A stretch of 64,000 bases of DNA. It comes from Cymbidium sinense. Taxonomy: Eukaryota > Streptophyta > Magnoliopsida > Asparagales > Orchidaceae. The translations under genes were made by a program, and so were the position numbers. Shown piece by piece: positions 1-12,760 of this stretch (the first letter of the stretch is position 1; every line of letters starts with the position of its first letter). Below the pieces are notes generated by a model. It ran no database searches. It saw nothing but the letters and a program-made list of their open reading frames with translations, and was not told where the DNA came from. Where the stretch lies: NCBI GenBank assembly GCA_021442155.1, contig CM038221.1, positions 25,047,906 through 25,111,905 on the forward strand. Reading direction: 5' to 3'.

Positions 1-3000
1 CTAATTGTTCTAAAATTAAACTAAACCACACACATGGGGGAATGGGTTAGGACTAGTGAACCCTTCTCATACTTCCTAAGTTAAATCAAATTCAAAAATA
101 AAAATCTCTTTAACGAATTTTGATTCATTTTAAATGATCTTATTCTATATGATTATCCTTAAGAATTAATTAAGGTGAATGAAGTCATGTGCTTACATCT
201 CTTTATTTCTTTCTAATCATGCTGAATATTGCTTGCCATACAAAATCATGCATTCATCTCTTTTAAAAATAAATCAAATAAAATGTTTCCTTTTATGTCA
301 AACTATATGTATTGACTAAAATTAAGAATATGAGTGGCTATTATCACTATTAAAAACAAAAATTATTTCAAAACCTATAAATCAAAGATTATGAATGAAG
401 TGATGCTAGTTATAAATATTTATAAGCTTGCATGTAATTATTGCATAAGATGTGTATTATGAAGTTCTCTTTCCTTTTCTTAATATGGATTCACATAGGA
501 TTTGCAAGTGTATAGTTCATTTGAAAAGAACACAACACTCCTAAATCTATTCCTATGCATCTCTACATTAAGACTTAGAAGGATCTTCACATATACATGT
601 AAATCATACAACCAAATAAAACATAAATTTCTTGCATGATTGTTTATCCATTTGTTCTTTTGTACATCTACATGTATCTAAGAAAAGTGGTATATCACCG
701 ACATCCCGGCTATGAGGCTTTAAGTAGCCCTAAGTAGGTCTTGTACCTTACTCTAGTAGAAATAATGGCATACTCACTTATAACTTTTATACATGCGGAT
801 GTGCATTTAGCTAACGGATGAAAAATCCCTCTTTTCTACATAATAAAGAAATGCATTAATGATCCAATTAATAAATGGAATATCCAAAATTTCAAATCAC
901 ATCTCTTCGCATTCATCATCAAAGTTTACAAAAATTTTCATTACATGTATATGTATGCTTAGGATTATTCATATGCATGGTATACAAGGTGAAAAGAAAT
1001 GAATGGATGTGTATTATGTGATAGTAATTCACCCTAAGTAATCCTAAGATGCCTTTCTTATTAAATAAGATTATTTAAAGAGAACCCAAACTTAGGTTAA
1101 TTAAAACACATAATAAACCATTCACTAAAGAAAATTCATTAATGAATCTACTTTGGAAATGCTTTAAGGTAGGGATGAAAGAGGGCTCTCTTCTCTTTTC
1201 TTCTCTTCATAATATTTAGTCATTAAGTGTAAGTTTATTCAAACCAAATCAAATCATCAACTAAAATTGGCAAGTCAACTAAATCACTTAAAATGGAATC
1301 ACCCTCTAAATTGAATCTTTCTCACTTAGAAAATTTCAACCTTAAAGCCTAGTTAAGACATGTCACACAAGCCTTAAATGGCACACACATTAGGCTATGT
1401 CACCACCTCTAGCTTTAGGTTAGGGTGGTGCATGGTTTGATGCATAATTTTATTTTGTGGTGTAATGTTTTATACTAAATGTTAGGGTGTATGTGCATAG
1501 ACTAGATGATAGAGTGATCTTAGCCTAATCATATTTTTTGCATGGGATTGTGCTTAAGCGTCCGCTATAATAAAATTAAAAATATGAATGCTTTTGCCGT
1601 GCAGGTTGCTTATCATCTAAGCATAGTCCAAATTAAGACAGGTTGACTTGGTTGCCCATGTGTGAGGTGCTAAGTATAAATTATTCATATAACTGCTTGG
1701 GTTGTGTGGTATGTTTAGCTAACCTTTGTTTTATAGGCTTAGTTAGATTTACCTTTCCCATTTTGATATAATTTTTTTAATTAAGATTTGGAATGAATGT
1801 TATGAGGGATTAGGATGAACATTGGTTATAAGACCAAGTATTATGTACCATGTGATACCTTTGGAGCAACCATATTCCAATCAAGCCAAAAGGAAGAGAG
1901 AAAAAAATCAAATCAAAATGAAGAAATGAAGAATGAAGACTCCCACAACATGAGTTCCTTTTAATTGTAATTATTCATTTGTAATCTAGGTTGTATAAGG
2001 GTAGAGCTCGACTACCCACATTTCTTTTGAGTCAATGCAATCGGCCTCTTATTATTTTACACTAATTTTATAAATTGATTGATATTATATTTATGATTGG
2101 TCAATTTGGATGGCATGATTTTTCTAGTTTCTTAATGGTTTGATGATTGAATGGCTGATGCGATTAGGCTCTAGGAAAAATAAATTTTCTATCCAATTAA
2201 TCAATTCAAAATTAAATTAAATAATTCATAACCTAACCTAAAGCCTAGAGCATAAATCAAGATAATAAAAGATTTAGCAACCCCTTAGTTGGATGTTATA
2301 TGTCTCATATCATGCATAAATCATATTATCTCACTTTTTCCAGTGGAAGGCTTCCACCTTTGCCAGAGAAAATGGCTTAACCTTTGAGAGCTATGGTGGA
2401 AACACACCTCCTTCTTTCTAATTTTGGCCCATAACTGATTTTCTCATGTGTTAGGCATATGAAATCCTATAACATGTGTCAAATAAAATGTCCAAAAATC
2501 AAAATAAAACTTGACAAAATGTGCATTAGATTTAGGTCATTATTCATTCCCTTCATGATCTAATCTCTTAGGGAGTGTATTTAAGGATTTAGTCTCCCTT
2601 ATAATTAAATAATAGCCTAGCCATCTTGCAAAGCATAAGACTTGCCTACATGTATTTAAAATCATAGGAGGAGTTACTTGGCGGCCACCCTAAGTGGTTG
2701 TAAAGCCCAACAGTCGGGTAGTTTACTCTTCTTGTGGGTAAACCATATACCCATTCTTGCCTTAAATTTAGGTCATGCTTTGGCCCTCACCAAAGCTCCT
2801 TAGATTTAGAATCTGAGGGTGTTGTTTCCCTTTGGGGCTATAAGCATAAATCCTTGCCTCTTAGGCATTTTTACAATCTTATATTGTGGAATTGTAAACC
2901 CTAGATTTCTAATAAAAATTCAACTCAAATATATAATTTTTCTTAATTTCAAAAACATAAAGCCCAATCATATAATAGTTTTTGGATGCTCACTAGGCTT

Positions 3001-3430
3001 CCTAATATCATGAGCATCCCTTACTCATCTCTCTTTGGTTTCAATAATAACTCCCCCCTTTTGATCAATCCCACTTTATTTTCCTAAAAATAACCAATTG
3101 ATTGATAGTCTTATCATTGAAATCTTTGGAGACAATGATCATTTATCTTAATCGAGAGTATTCTTAAGAAATCTCATTCCTTAAAATGTAATTAACTATG
3201 GGGCTTGCCTCCATAGGAACTTAATGAACCCAGTTTATAATGCTACTTTACTTTTCATGTAAAAGAAAAAATCTCTAGTACATTCAAAGACCCATCATGC
3301 CTTAGGAGTCTTCATTAGGGGATTTGGTCCATTATAGGGTAGTGACTTCTATCTCTCGAGATAGTACACTATTCCTTAATATCATACCTGATCACCCTAA
3401 TGAATACATCTGTAGATCTGCATGGTGTCC
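1..3430 (+). repeat. Long-LTR family, unit 1 (partial, open at left edge)
   Basis: This stretch matches about 19494-23000 in the same order and orientation. Shared blocks include the start near 31 (ACACATGGGGGAATGGG), the block near 710 (GAGGCTTTAAGTAGCCC), 'TTAAGGTAGGGATGAA' near 1165, a purine-rich run plus GAAGACTCCCA near 1885-1945, and GTATAAGGGTAGAGCT near 1994. The ending, near 3290-3430, contains CCCATCATGCCTTAGGAGTC and GATCTGCATGG. No gene is seen; the small ORFs are not conserved between copies. I infer that it is part of the 5' LTR of the Tat-like gypsy element whose gag lies at 10.7-14.6 kb, because related copies flank that coding region in direct orientation. Of the four plus-strand units it most resembles the copy at 15827-23055. 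Confidence 0.7.
1999..2017 (+). promoter_or_regulatory. Conserved LTR hairpin with upstream TATAA
   Basis: GGGTAG, a 7-base loop (AGCTCGA), then CTACCC, immediately preceded by TTGTATAAG. The same arrangement recurs at 8227-8245, 21530-21548 and, inverted, at 32235-32253. Its place after a TATAA-like motif suggests the core promoter or R region of the LTR, but that is inference. Confidence 0.45.
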
Positions 3431-3479
3431 CCTCACATAAATACACACACAACATGCACAAACACAAAAATAAAACACC

Positions 3480-6400
3480 ATGGTGTATTTGTATTATAAT
3501 TTGGATAAAGCTTTAACTCATATGTATAAATAATTCAATCAAAAGAAATATAACCATTTGCATGATTTCTATTTTCCCAATTATGTATACATTCATATGT
3601 ATTTAAGATAGCAAGTATATAGTCTAGACAATTCCAAAATACGAGGCTTTAAGTGGCCCCAAGGAAGTCATTTGATTACCTTACTTCCCTAGTTAACAAT
3701 GACACGTACTCACCTACATCTTTTATACGTGTTTATGTGTACTTGATTAGAGAAAGAAAATCCTCTTTTTTATTGAAAATACATGCTTCCATAACCATTT
3801 TTAATATGTCAAATACATAATATGTAAAGATCATGTTCTCTTTGTTCATATGTAGATTTACATGGATTTTAATGAGGATAAGTATATAATCTGGACATCC
3901 TGGGAATACAAGGCTTTAAATAGCCCCAAGGAGGTCATTTGATTATCTCACTTCCTTGGTTAACAAAGGCACATACTTATTTAACTTCATTCCTATGTAT
4001 ATTTATATTAGAATTTGGATAGAGCTTTAATTTACATGTATAAATAATTCAATTAAACAAAATATAATCTCATATGACTTTCATCCTTATAATTGTATAT
4101 ATATTTATATGTATTTAAGATAGCAAGAATATATTCTGGACATCCCAGAAACACGAGGCTTTAAGTAGCCCCAAGGAGGTCATTTAATTATCTCACTTTC
4201 CTAGTTAACAATGACACGTATTTGCTCACATCTTTTATACATATGTATGTGTATTTGATTAATGAATAAAAATCCCTTTTTTTCACTAAGTATGTATGCA
4301 TTCATGATCATTTAGGTGTACCAAAATATATTGTATGTATAGGTATCCTAAGTGTCAAGTCATATGCAATGTTATGGGTGATGGAAAGGACTAACTTAGC
4401 ATATTCCATATGATAGTAATTTGATTACATTAATCTTAAAATGCCTTTCATGTTGGATAGAAATCTTTAAGGTTAACACAATTTAAGGATTAATAAAATA
4501 TACTTAATAAGCCGTTCACTAAAAGAGACCAAATCATAACAATTTGCTTTAGAAAACTACTTAAGGTAGGAATGAAGGAGGATAAACTTCCTTTTTCTCT
4601 TTACAACACTTAGATACTAAGTGTAAATCAAATGAAATAAAATAAATACAAATTAAAATTCAAAAATCAACTAAAAAATTTAAAAGAAACTACCCTTCAT
4701 GTTAACTTAAACAATTTCTAAATTTAAAGAATCATAACACTAATTCTTAGCTAAGACTTGCCACACAAAGTCAAAACATACACATTAGAACTAAGCCACT
4801 ACTTCTAGTTCTAAGTTAGGATGATGTATGTGTGATGTTATATTTTATTTTATGATGTAATATTTTAGACTGTTAAGGTGTATGACTTGTAGACAAGATG
4901 TTAGGTCGTTGTAAGACTAATATTGCTTTCTGCAAGGATTGTGTTTAAGGGGAAGCCCAAAATAAATATAAATATTCTCTTTGTAGGTTACATACGCCCC
5001 TAAGAATAATCCATATTAGGATAAATGGGCTTGGTTACCCATGTGTAGGGTGCTAAGTCCAAATTATGAAATATAACTTCTTGGGTTTGTATGTATGTTT
5101 AGCTAACCTTTATTTTACAGTTATAGTTAGATTTACTTTCCATAAAATGTAAATTTGCAATAGAAATTAGGATTAGTGATATAAGTATTAGGATGGCAGT
5201 GGCTAGAAGGTTTAGTCCTAGGATGCCCTGTAATGCCTTTGGATCAAATCAAATCAAAAGGAGAAAAAAGGAAGAAAGGAGAAATGGAGAATGAAGACCC
5301 CCATAGCATGTATTCAATTTCAATAATATTATTATTATGTAATTCCAGCTTGTATAAGGGTAGAGCTCCCAATTTCTTCTCTTTTTTTGGGTTGTATGGT
5401 GATACCCGGTCGCACCAACCTCTTATTCTTTCACAATAGTTTATAAAATGTTTGTGTTGTGTTAGCACACACGATTGCATCTTTTTCCTAGTTTCTTTAT
5501 GATTGATGTTTTAATGTGTGGCCTGGATGCAATAGGCTCTTAGGTCAAAATTAATTTTTCTACCTCAATTAATAACTCATAATCAAATTTTAAACATCTC
5601 ATAATCCCATCTTAAAGCATAGGTTGTAATCAAGATAACTAAAAGATTAGTAACCCCTTAGCTATATGTTGTATGTCTAATATCATGCATGACATCTTCT
5701 ATTACTCTTGCAAAATGATGGCCTCCATTCTTGCATTTTAGAGACCTAGACCTATAAGACAACCCCTTATTATGGAGCTTCACCCTCTTTCTGTTTTGAT
5801 TTAGCCAACAATCAAATTTCATCATGTATTTAGGCATAAGAAATTCTAAAGCTTTTGTCCAAATGAACGTGTCAAAATAATATAAAAGTTGAAAAGATTA
5901 TATATTTTAGACTAAGTCATATGCTCATACCACTTATGCTCTAGTCTCTTAGGGAGTAAGTTTTAGGACTTTAGTTTCTTTTAAATTAAATAACAACTTA
6001 AACCATCTTGTAATTACATAAGACCGGCCTACATGGTTTTGAATCATAGGAGGTGTTAACTGGTGACCCCTCCAGATAATTGTAAGTCTAGAAGAGTTAC
6101 TGGTTTATCCTCTCTAGTGGAGGTAAACCCTTATGTCCCCTTTCCGCTTAGATTTAAGTTGTGCTTTAACCTATGATAAAGCTCTCTAAATTTAGGGTTT
6201 GAGGTTGCTAATTTACTTCAGGCTACAAGCATAAATTCTCATTTCTTAGGCATTTCCACAATCCAGTGTTGATTGGATTATAAGCCCTAGTAATTTAATA
6301 AAATTTCAACTCAAACAAATAAATCCTCTCACTTTCAAATATATAAAGCCTCATCATAGGATAGATTGGAGTACTCACTAGGCTTCCTAATATCATGAGC

Positions 6401-6800
6401 ATTTCCTACTTATCTTCCTTTGGATTCTAAAATAAGTCTCTCTAATTGAACGATTACATTTGATTTTTCAAAATAATAAATCCTTTGATAATCTTAACCT
6501 TTTTGGAGACAATGATTGACTACTTTAATTGAGAGTTTTCTTAAAAAATCTCATTTTCTAGGATGTAATTAACTATGGAGGCTTGACTCCATAAGGAACT
6601 AAAGAACACGACATAAAATAAATCCTTTACTTTTTCATGTAAAGTTGGGCAAAGATCTTTGGTACATGAGAAGACCCATCATGCTTTAGAGTCCTTATTA
6701 GGTGATTAGGTCCATTGTAGGGTGATGTTTCTATCTTTTGAGGTAGTATATCATACCTTAATGTCATACCAGGTCATTTCAATAAGTACCCCCTATGATC
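3480..6800 (+). repeat. Long-LTR family, unit 2
   Basis: This is the second tandem copy of the same repeat. The block 'GGTAGGAATGAAGGAGG' at about 4565 lies about 3.39 kb after its counterpart in unit 1. GAAGACCCCCATAGCATG (about 5293), GTATAAGGGTAGAGCT (5351) and the terminal segment (6380-6800) follow in the same order as unit 1. It is diverged: the right arm of the hairpin after 5363 is lost. It lacks the first roughly 700 bp present in unit 1. It carries an internal duplication at 3490-4290, annotated separately. No coding gene is seen. Confidence 0.65.
3490..4290 (+). repeat. Internal tandem duplication inside unit 2
   Basis: A block containing TTGGATAAAGCTTTAA at about 3501 recurs as TTGGATAGAGCTTTAA at about 4015, roughly 514 bp later. 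The module with GAGGCTTTAAGTAGCCCC AAGGAGGTC occurs three times (about 3645, 3910 and 4160), giving a 250-260 bp sub-period. Units 1 and 4 carry this module once. Confidence 0.6.
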
Positions 6801-7255
6801 TATTTGGTGTCCACCCTACGCATCCAAAAATAAACACCACACTTCCTAATATCATAAGCATTTTCTACTCACTCTTGTTCAGACTATAAAATAACTCTTT
6901 CTTTTTTGGATCAATCCCACTTAATTTTTCAATTTAACTCTTTTTTAAGTATAAACTATTAGGGAAATTGAGAGTATCCTTAGGAAAATCTTTCCTTTTT
7001 TGAGATGTAATTAACTATAAGGGTTTTCCCTTATAAAAAACTACGAATCCTATACTAAAAAATAAACTATGTTCTATATTTTCCTAAAGTTCAACAAAAA
7101 AAATCTCTGATACATTGCAAACCTATCAACCATAAGAGTGCTTATTCAATAATTAAATCTATTATAGGGTAACATTTTCACCTCTTAAGATGATATGTTT
7201 TTTGATGTATTTGATAATATTTATAAGAACCCCTAAAATTTGCATGGAGTTTCAA
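6380..7255 (+). repeat. Tandem duplication of the LTR terminal segment
   Basis: The roughly 440 bp end segment starts with CTTCCTAATATCATGAGCA, continues through 'GATGTAATTAACTATGGAGG', and ends near the 'gtccattgtagggt' block. It occurs at about 6380-6800 and again, more decayed, at about 6845-7255. Single copies lie at 2990-3430, 9235-9680 and 22557-23000. Confidence 0.55.
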
Positions 7256-9699
7256 ATAGAAACTCCACATGAAGCACCTTTCTTGATGATATATTAAATT
7301 TAATAATATTTTTAATTAAAAGAATCAAATGAAAGATTTCTCAACTTATCATAAAATGGTTGGTTATCTATGGATTAAATTTACTCCATTCTTTAAAAGA
7401 AGAAAAACCATAACAACATACCCTTAGAAAACAACTTAGGATAGGGATAGAGGGGGCATCAAACTTCCTTCTCTTTATAATAAGTACATATTAAATAGGT
7501 ATCAAATGAAATAAGCAAAATATAAATTAAAATTAACCAATTCTTTTAATAACTTGAAGTGGAAAAATCCTCTAATGTTTAACTTAAACAATTTCAAACT
7601 TTAAATAATCATAATTTTAAAGCCTAACTAAGACATACCACACCAAATCTTAGCACATACATTAGAATACTAAGTCATGAATTCTGGCCTTAGGTTAGAC
7701 TAGTGTATGAAGTGGTGTTATATTTTAGACTAGATGTTAGGATTATTTATACATAGACTGGATGTTAGGTTTCTAATAGTCTAATGATATTTTATACAGG
7801 GGATTATGCTAAAGGGGTCGCTAAAATAATAAGTAAATATAAATGCTTTTCTTACAAGTTGCTTATGCTCCTAAGTATAATCCAATTAGGATGGGTGGGC
7901 TTGGTTACCCATGTGTAGGGTGCTAAGCCCAAACATATAGAATATAACTGCTTGGTTTGTATGTTTGTTAACATCTATTTTACAGATGTAGTTAGATTTC
8001 ATTTTTTTATATAAATATGTAGTTTTTATAATAGGAATTGGGATTAGTGACGGGATTTAAGATGAACAGTGGCTAGAAGGCAAAGACCTGGGAGGCCCTG
8101 TGAAGCCTCGAGTAAAGCTAATCCAAAAGAAGAGAAGGAAGAGAAAAAAAAAGACAAGAAGTTGAAGACCCCCATAGCAATTATCTCAATGTAATTGTAA
8201 TATTATTTTATAAATTAGTGTGTATAGGGTAGAGCTTGGCTACCTAATTTTTTTTCTTTTCAAGGGTGTACGGTGATACCCGGCCACACCAACCTTTTAT
8301 TCTTTTATGAAATTTATAAATATTTGATTATTGTGTGGCCTTGTGTAATAGAAATAACATATTTTTTATAGGTTTCTTAAAGTGTGATGTTTTGATATGT
8401 GGCCTGGATGCCATAGGCTCTTTAGAATTAAATTAAATTTCTACCCTCATTAATAACTCATAATTAAATTTTAATCCAACTCATAACCTAGCCTTAAAGC
8501 CTGGTTTTATAATAAAGATAAATAAAATATTTAGCAACCCCTTAGTTGAATGTTGAATGCTATAACATCATGCATAACATCTTGTTTCACTCTTGAATTG
8601 GGAGGGTCTCCATTATTGCATGATAGAAGATATGCTTGACCTTTGAGGGATCTCTTGTAGTGAAGAACACCTCCTCCTGTTGATTTAGCCACAACCTTTT
8701 TTCATCATACATATAGGCATAATTGTCCCAAGCCTATGTCCAAAATAAATATGTCAAAATGGTATAAAAATATTGTAAATTTTTGCATAAGTCTAAGTCA
8801 TATTTTCATGCCAATCATGAACTAGCCTCTTAGGGAGTGAGTTTAGGACTCTAATTTCTTTCTTAATTAAATGGACATAACTATCTTCCATTTACATAAG
8901 ACCAACCTACATGGGTTTAAAGCGTAGGAGGTGCCATTCACCGGTAGTTGGGATGTGTTTATCCTCTCTTATGGAGATAAACCATTATGTCCCATTTCTC
9001 CGATTAGACTTAGGTCATGCTTAGCTTGTGTTAAAGCATTCTAGATTTAAATTTCAACACTACTTATTTCCTTCAGGCTACGAGTATAAGTCCTCACCTC
9101 ATAGGAATTTTCACAATCTTGTATTGATGGATTATATGCCCTAGTATTCTAATAAAGATTCTAACATAAATAAAAATAAATTCTTTCTTTCAAATATATA
9201 AAGCCTCACAATAGGGTAGACCAGAGCACTCACTAGGCTTCTTAGTATCATGAGTGCTCCTACTTATCTTCTTTGGAATCGACAAATAATTCTTTCTACT
9301 TCAACTCTCCCATTTAACTTTCATAAAGACCCAATCCTCTAATAGTCTAGCTCTGAAATCTTTGGGGACATTTATTATCTACTTTAATCAAGAGACTTCT
9401 AGGAAATTGTAATTTTCTAAGATGTAATTAACTAAGGAAGCTTGCTTCCATAGGGAACTAAAGAACCCGACATAAAATAAACCATGCTTTACTCTTCCAT
9501 GTAAATTAGGAGAAAGATCTCTAGTATATAAAAGACCCATTTTCCTTAAGAATCCTTGTTAGGTGATTAGGTCCATTGTAGGGTAATGTTTATATCTTCC
9601 GAGATGGTACATCATACCTTAATGTCGTACCTGATCACTTCAATAAGTACCCCCTAAGATCTGTGTGGTATCCCTACGACTCTAAATTAAAACACTACA
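7256..9699 (+). repeat. Long-LTR family, unit 3
   Basis: This third direct unit aligns with about 4380-6800. It carries 'GGATAGGGATAGAGGGGG' (about 7440), the purine run followed by GAAGACCCCCATAGCA (about 8162), GTATAGGGTAGAGCTTGG (8223), 'TATCATGAGTGCTCC' (about 9246) and a GATCTGTGTGG ending (9659). The final bases CACTACAG-TTTT match the ACAGATTTT that ends the 3' LTR at 23055. This makes about 9699 the likely 5' LTR end next to the internal region. Confidence 0.6.
8227..8245 (+). promoter_or_regulatory. Conserved LTR hairpin, unit 3
   Basis: GGGTAG, loop AGCTTGG, then CTACCT (one mismatch in the arm), after TGTATA. It occupies the same position in the repeat as 1999-2017 and 21530-21548. 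Confidence 0.4.
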
Positions 9700-9705
9700 G
9701 TTTTC

Positions 9706-9726
9706 TCTAGTGTCTCCACTGGGTAG
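9706..9726 (+). other. Degraded primer-binding-site-like motif
   Basis: TGTCTCCACTGGGTAG lies just after the inferred 5' LTR end. From memory, Tat-type plant gypsy elements commonly carry a GGCGACTC..CTGGGG type PBS at this place; CTCCACTGGG fits that, while the bases before it have decayed. The position and partial match support a PBS. The tRNA identity was not tested. Confidence 0.4.
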
Positions 9727-10682
9727 TGTTCCTCTCTCCAGTAGTCAATCATTATCCACAAACATCGATAGTGGACTTACATTTTATGTGATTCTAAGTC
9801 TATCATTCTTCCTATTGGACACCTTGCCTATTTCATCATTAAGCAAAGGTGGCCAACATCTTTAGATTTTAGGCCCTCACTCTAGTAGGTTTTTAAACCC
9901 CTATTGGACCTCCAATAGGTAATTAATCAAAAAATCACCAAAAATAAATTAAATAAATCAATAACCTCTTACCACTAACTTGACAAAGTAAGGTTCATCC
10001 AACATTTTCAAGATCCAATTGAACTCACTTCTTTTTGAAGTTCAAAATATTCCTCACCAAAATTACAAATCTCTCCAATATACATATGAACCAAATTTAA
10101 CATAACTAAATGTGTTAAATGAGGGTTCTAATTCAAAAGTTAAATCAACAATAATAATCAATGTAAGAGTCTAATCCTATGTAATTCCTTTTTCAACAGC
10201 AAAGAAGAAAACCTCATTCTCATTCTCCTCAAGCAATCAAGCACTATGTCATCTAAAAATCTCATCTTTTCTTTTGCCTTGGGTGTATATTTGGCCATGG
10301 ATTAGGCCATACTCACCTTCTATTATAAAGTTTGGCTTCAAATTCGAGCATTTCAAGGCTGCCTGTGATGGCCCTACTCTTAATAATTAGTAAGGAGGAG
10401 GTGACCAACAAGAAGCCACTGCAGTTTGATCTACACTTAGATACTGAGTTCCCATCTTTGAAGAGAAAGGTCTTATAGGTTCCCCAGCCATGAGTACCAC
10501 TTATTCCCACCACAATTTCTACTAGGTCTAGCACCACCTCTGCTACAGCCCCAGTTCTTAAGGGGAAGTCAGTTCTAGCAGATTGTCTCCTATACCTTTG
10601 AGGTTAGTTATAGCTCTCACCCTATGACTTTGACCAAGACTCAGCACTATAATAAGAATAGAAAGATCAAGAAGTATTATGA
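9727..10682. other. Untranslated leader of the Tat-like element
   Basis: This lies between the PBS-like motif and the first gag-side reading frame. A short inverted pair, CCTATTGGAC/CTCCAATAGG, lies at about 9900-9920. I see no conserved domain. The minus-strand frame at 10313-10537 is not convincing. Confidence 0.35.
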
Positions 10683-11763
10683 GTGCATGGCAAAGAAGCT
10701 GAGGAGGCCTCCCATGTAGCTGAAAAGGGATCCATCCACGAGCCTTCTCCCCTTCTTGGTGGTAGAAGGTTTCACTCCCTTTTAGCTGTTAAGGGAGAGG
10801 AGGATATTAAGAAGATCATAATGTCACCCCCACAACTCATAGAGTATGAGGCACTGGATAGTGAGAGGAGGAAACCCTATGCTAGTATGAGGTTCATGCT
10901 TGGAAGAGTAGGGAGAATTCATGGACATTCTAAGTCTTCCACTTTACATGATTTGAGATAAGTGATCCCTAGAAGTGTGAGGGATCAGATCTATAGAAAG
11001 AAGGCTAGAGAGGCCAAGATTGCATCCCAAGAAGGCAAGAGAGATAGGAGGAGGTTTGCTAGATAGTCGTGGCCTCAACATTGATTGATCATGATGATAG
11101 AGCTAATCACTTGGATAGGATACTTCCCACTAGTTCTAGCTGTAGGAGGAGATCTTGAGCATAGAGGCAGCCAGTGTCACCACCATCACACTGCTCAACT
11201 CACCGACCACCATCACTTATTCATGTCCCTTCATCTGAAGTGCCCACCAAGTCCCACAAGTCAGCATCTAGAGAAAAAGCATCCCCTTTGGTGATACAAT
11301 TACATCCCAAGGACCACACTCCATCTATTCCATTAGTTGAGGTGAGGCCAAGCTCCCTCGTTTGACCTTCCATCCCAACAATGGAGAAGGAGTGGTGGCC
11401 TAAGAGAGTCATAGTCAGTCCACCATTGCAGCTAGAGAAAAGAGAAGGAGGAGATACCGGACCGGCTCCCATCATTATTGAGTCAGTTAGAGATAACACT
11501 CCTCTTGTCCAGAACATATAGTGCATCACCTCTTCATAGCACAGTCCCATTGTGAGTTACCACTCAGCATATGTCCCGTAGTCCCAAGTAGAGTGGATGA
11601 CCGATCATTAGAAGAGATTTTAGAGGATTATTATGCCATGGTGAGGCAGATAGTTGGTGATGATAAGTCTGATCAAGAGGAGGATATGATAAACTTTAAT
11701 GTTGATGCTGATGAAGATGACATTTTGGATGACACTGTTGAAGTCCATATTGTAGATACCTGA
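10683..11763 (+). pseudogene. Gag-side N-terminal region, decayed, unrecognised
   Basis: The reading frames here are broken (10683-10961; 11085-11365; 11521-11763). The last is acidic, with a run of Asp and Glu near its end, and leads directly into the gag frame downstream. I recognise no domain in the first kilobase. GC content and codon-like texture are higher than in the flanking LTRs, which suggests former coding sequence. It is probably the N-terminal part of the gag polyprotein of the Tat-like element, or an extra ORF upstream of gag as known in some Tat/Ogre elements. The choice between these is not resolved. Confidence 0.4.
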
Positions 11764-12760
11764 GGATCATTACATAGGGAGCAGCCTAGCTAGAAATCTA
11801 AGTGCATCGTAGTTAAGAAAGATGACTCAACAGACTCAACTCAATGCCTTCTCCAACAAATCAAGCTCAAGGATGACCAAATTTATAAGATGGAGAGGAG
11901 AGTAGAGGAGTTGCTAACGGTGGTCTTTAGCATTGCAGAATCAAGCACCTGTCTCACCACTACTCTGGAGGCCGATAGAGCTAAGTTAGCACATATCATA
12001 GATCATCCCAAGAGCACTACTCTGATGGATGAGGGTACTAGTAGCTTGCATGAGAAGGCAGCTAATAGTACCTCCATGCATGAGAAAGGCATCATGGTAG
12101 AACAGCAAGTTAAGGAGGCATTAGCGCAAGCCCAAGGGAGCTCATTAGTTCCAAAGGGTAGACCCTACTTGGAAGAGTTTGATGTAGTTCAATATCCAAA
12201 AGGTTTTATGCCACCATCCTTCAAGGTATTTGATGGTAGTAGGAATCCTATGCAACAGATATCACATGTTAGAGCCAGTTATTGTAATGATGGTGATAGT
12301 GACGCCCTACTCTTTCAGTAATTTATCAGTAGCCATTCTAGAGTAGAATTTGATTGGTATGTCAAACTATCTAATGGTTCAGTGAAATCTTTTGCAGAGT
12401 TAGAGCAAATCTTCATTAAAAGATTCGCTAGAGCTTAACAAAGAGTAACTCTATGGGACCTCATTATAGAATAGCAAAAAACCATTGAGTCTCTTATTGA
12501 TTATATTCTCAGATGGCAAAACATAAGCATGAAATGTGAACCACAACTACAAGAGCATGCCAATAAAAGTTTTCTTAAGAATATTCATGGTTTGGTCGCC
12601 TTCATGCTCAAGGGCTTTACATTAAAAATATTTGAGAAACTAATCAGCAAGGCAGCTACCTACAAGTGGAAGCCAAACAATTTCCCTACTCAAACTAGTC
12701 ATCCAAGTCCACGCCCCATAATGTGTTTGAAAAAAAGCCATAGTAGTAGCAATGGATAAG
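11764..12760 (+). pseudogene. Tat/Athila-type gypsy gag (retrotransposon gag domain), decayed
   Basis: The frame reads through a coiled-coil-like stretch (11890-12130), then a proline/phenylalanine-rich entry (MPPSFKVFDGSRNP, about 12208-12250). Next come a W-Y motif (EFDWYVKLSNGS, about 12346) and a segment containing FAELEQIFIKRFARA (about 12391). It ends with DYILRWQ and later KCEPQLQEHA (12529 on). This order is the retrotransposon gag family (PF03732) as found in non-chromoviral plant gypsy elements. In-frame stops interrupt it at about 12319, 12436 and 12471, several explainable as CAA/CAG to TAA/TAG changes. Gag would form the virus-like particle. It is not functional as it stands. Confidence 0.75.

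Noticed and set aside
1..9699. Tandem 3 kb units as a possible host tandem gene array
   Set aside because: None of the units keeps an open frame and the conserved parts are promoter-like and terminal blocks, so a repeat explanation fits better.
10313..10537. 74-residue minus ORF before gag
   Set aside because: It is antisense to the element leader and has no domain or copy elsewhere in the window.
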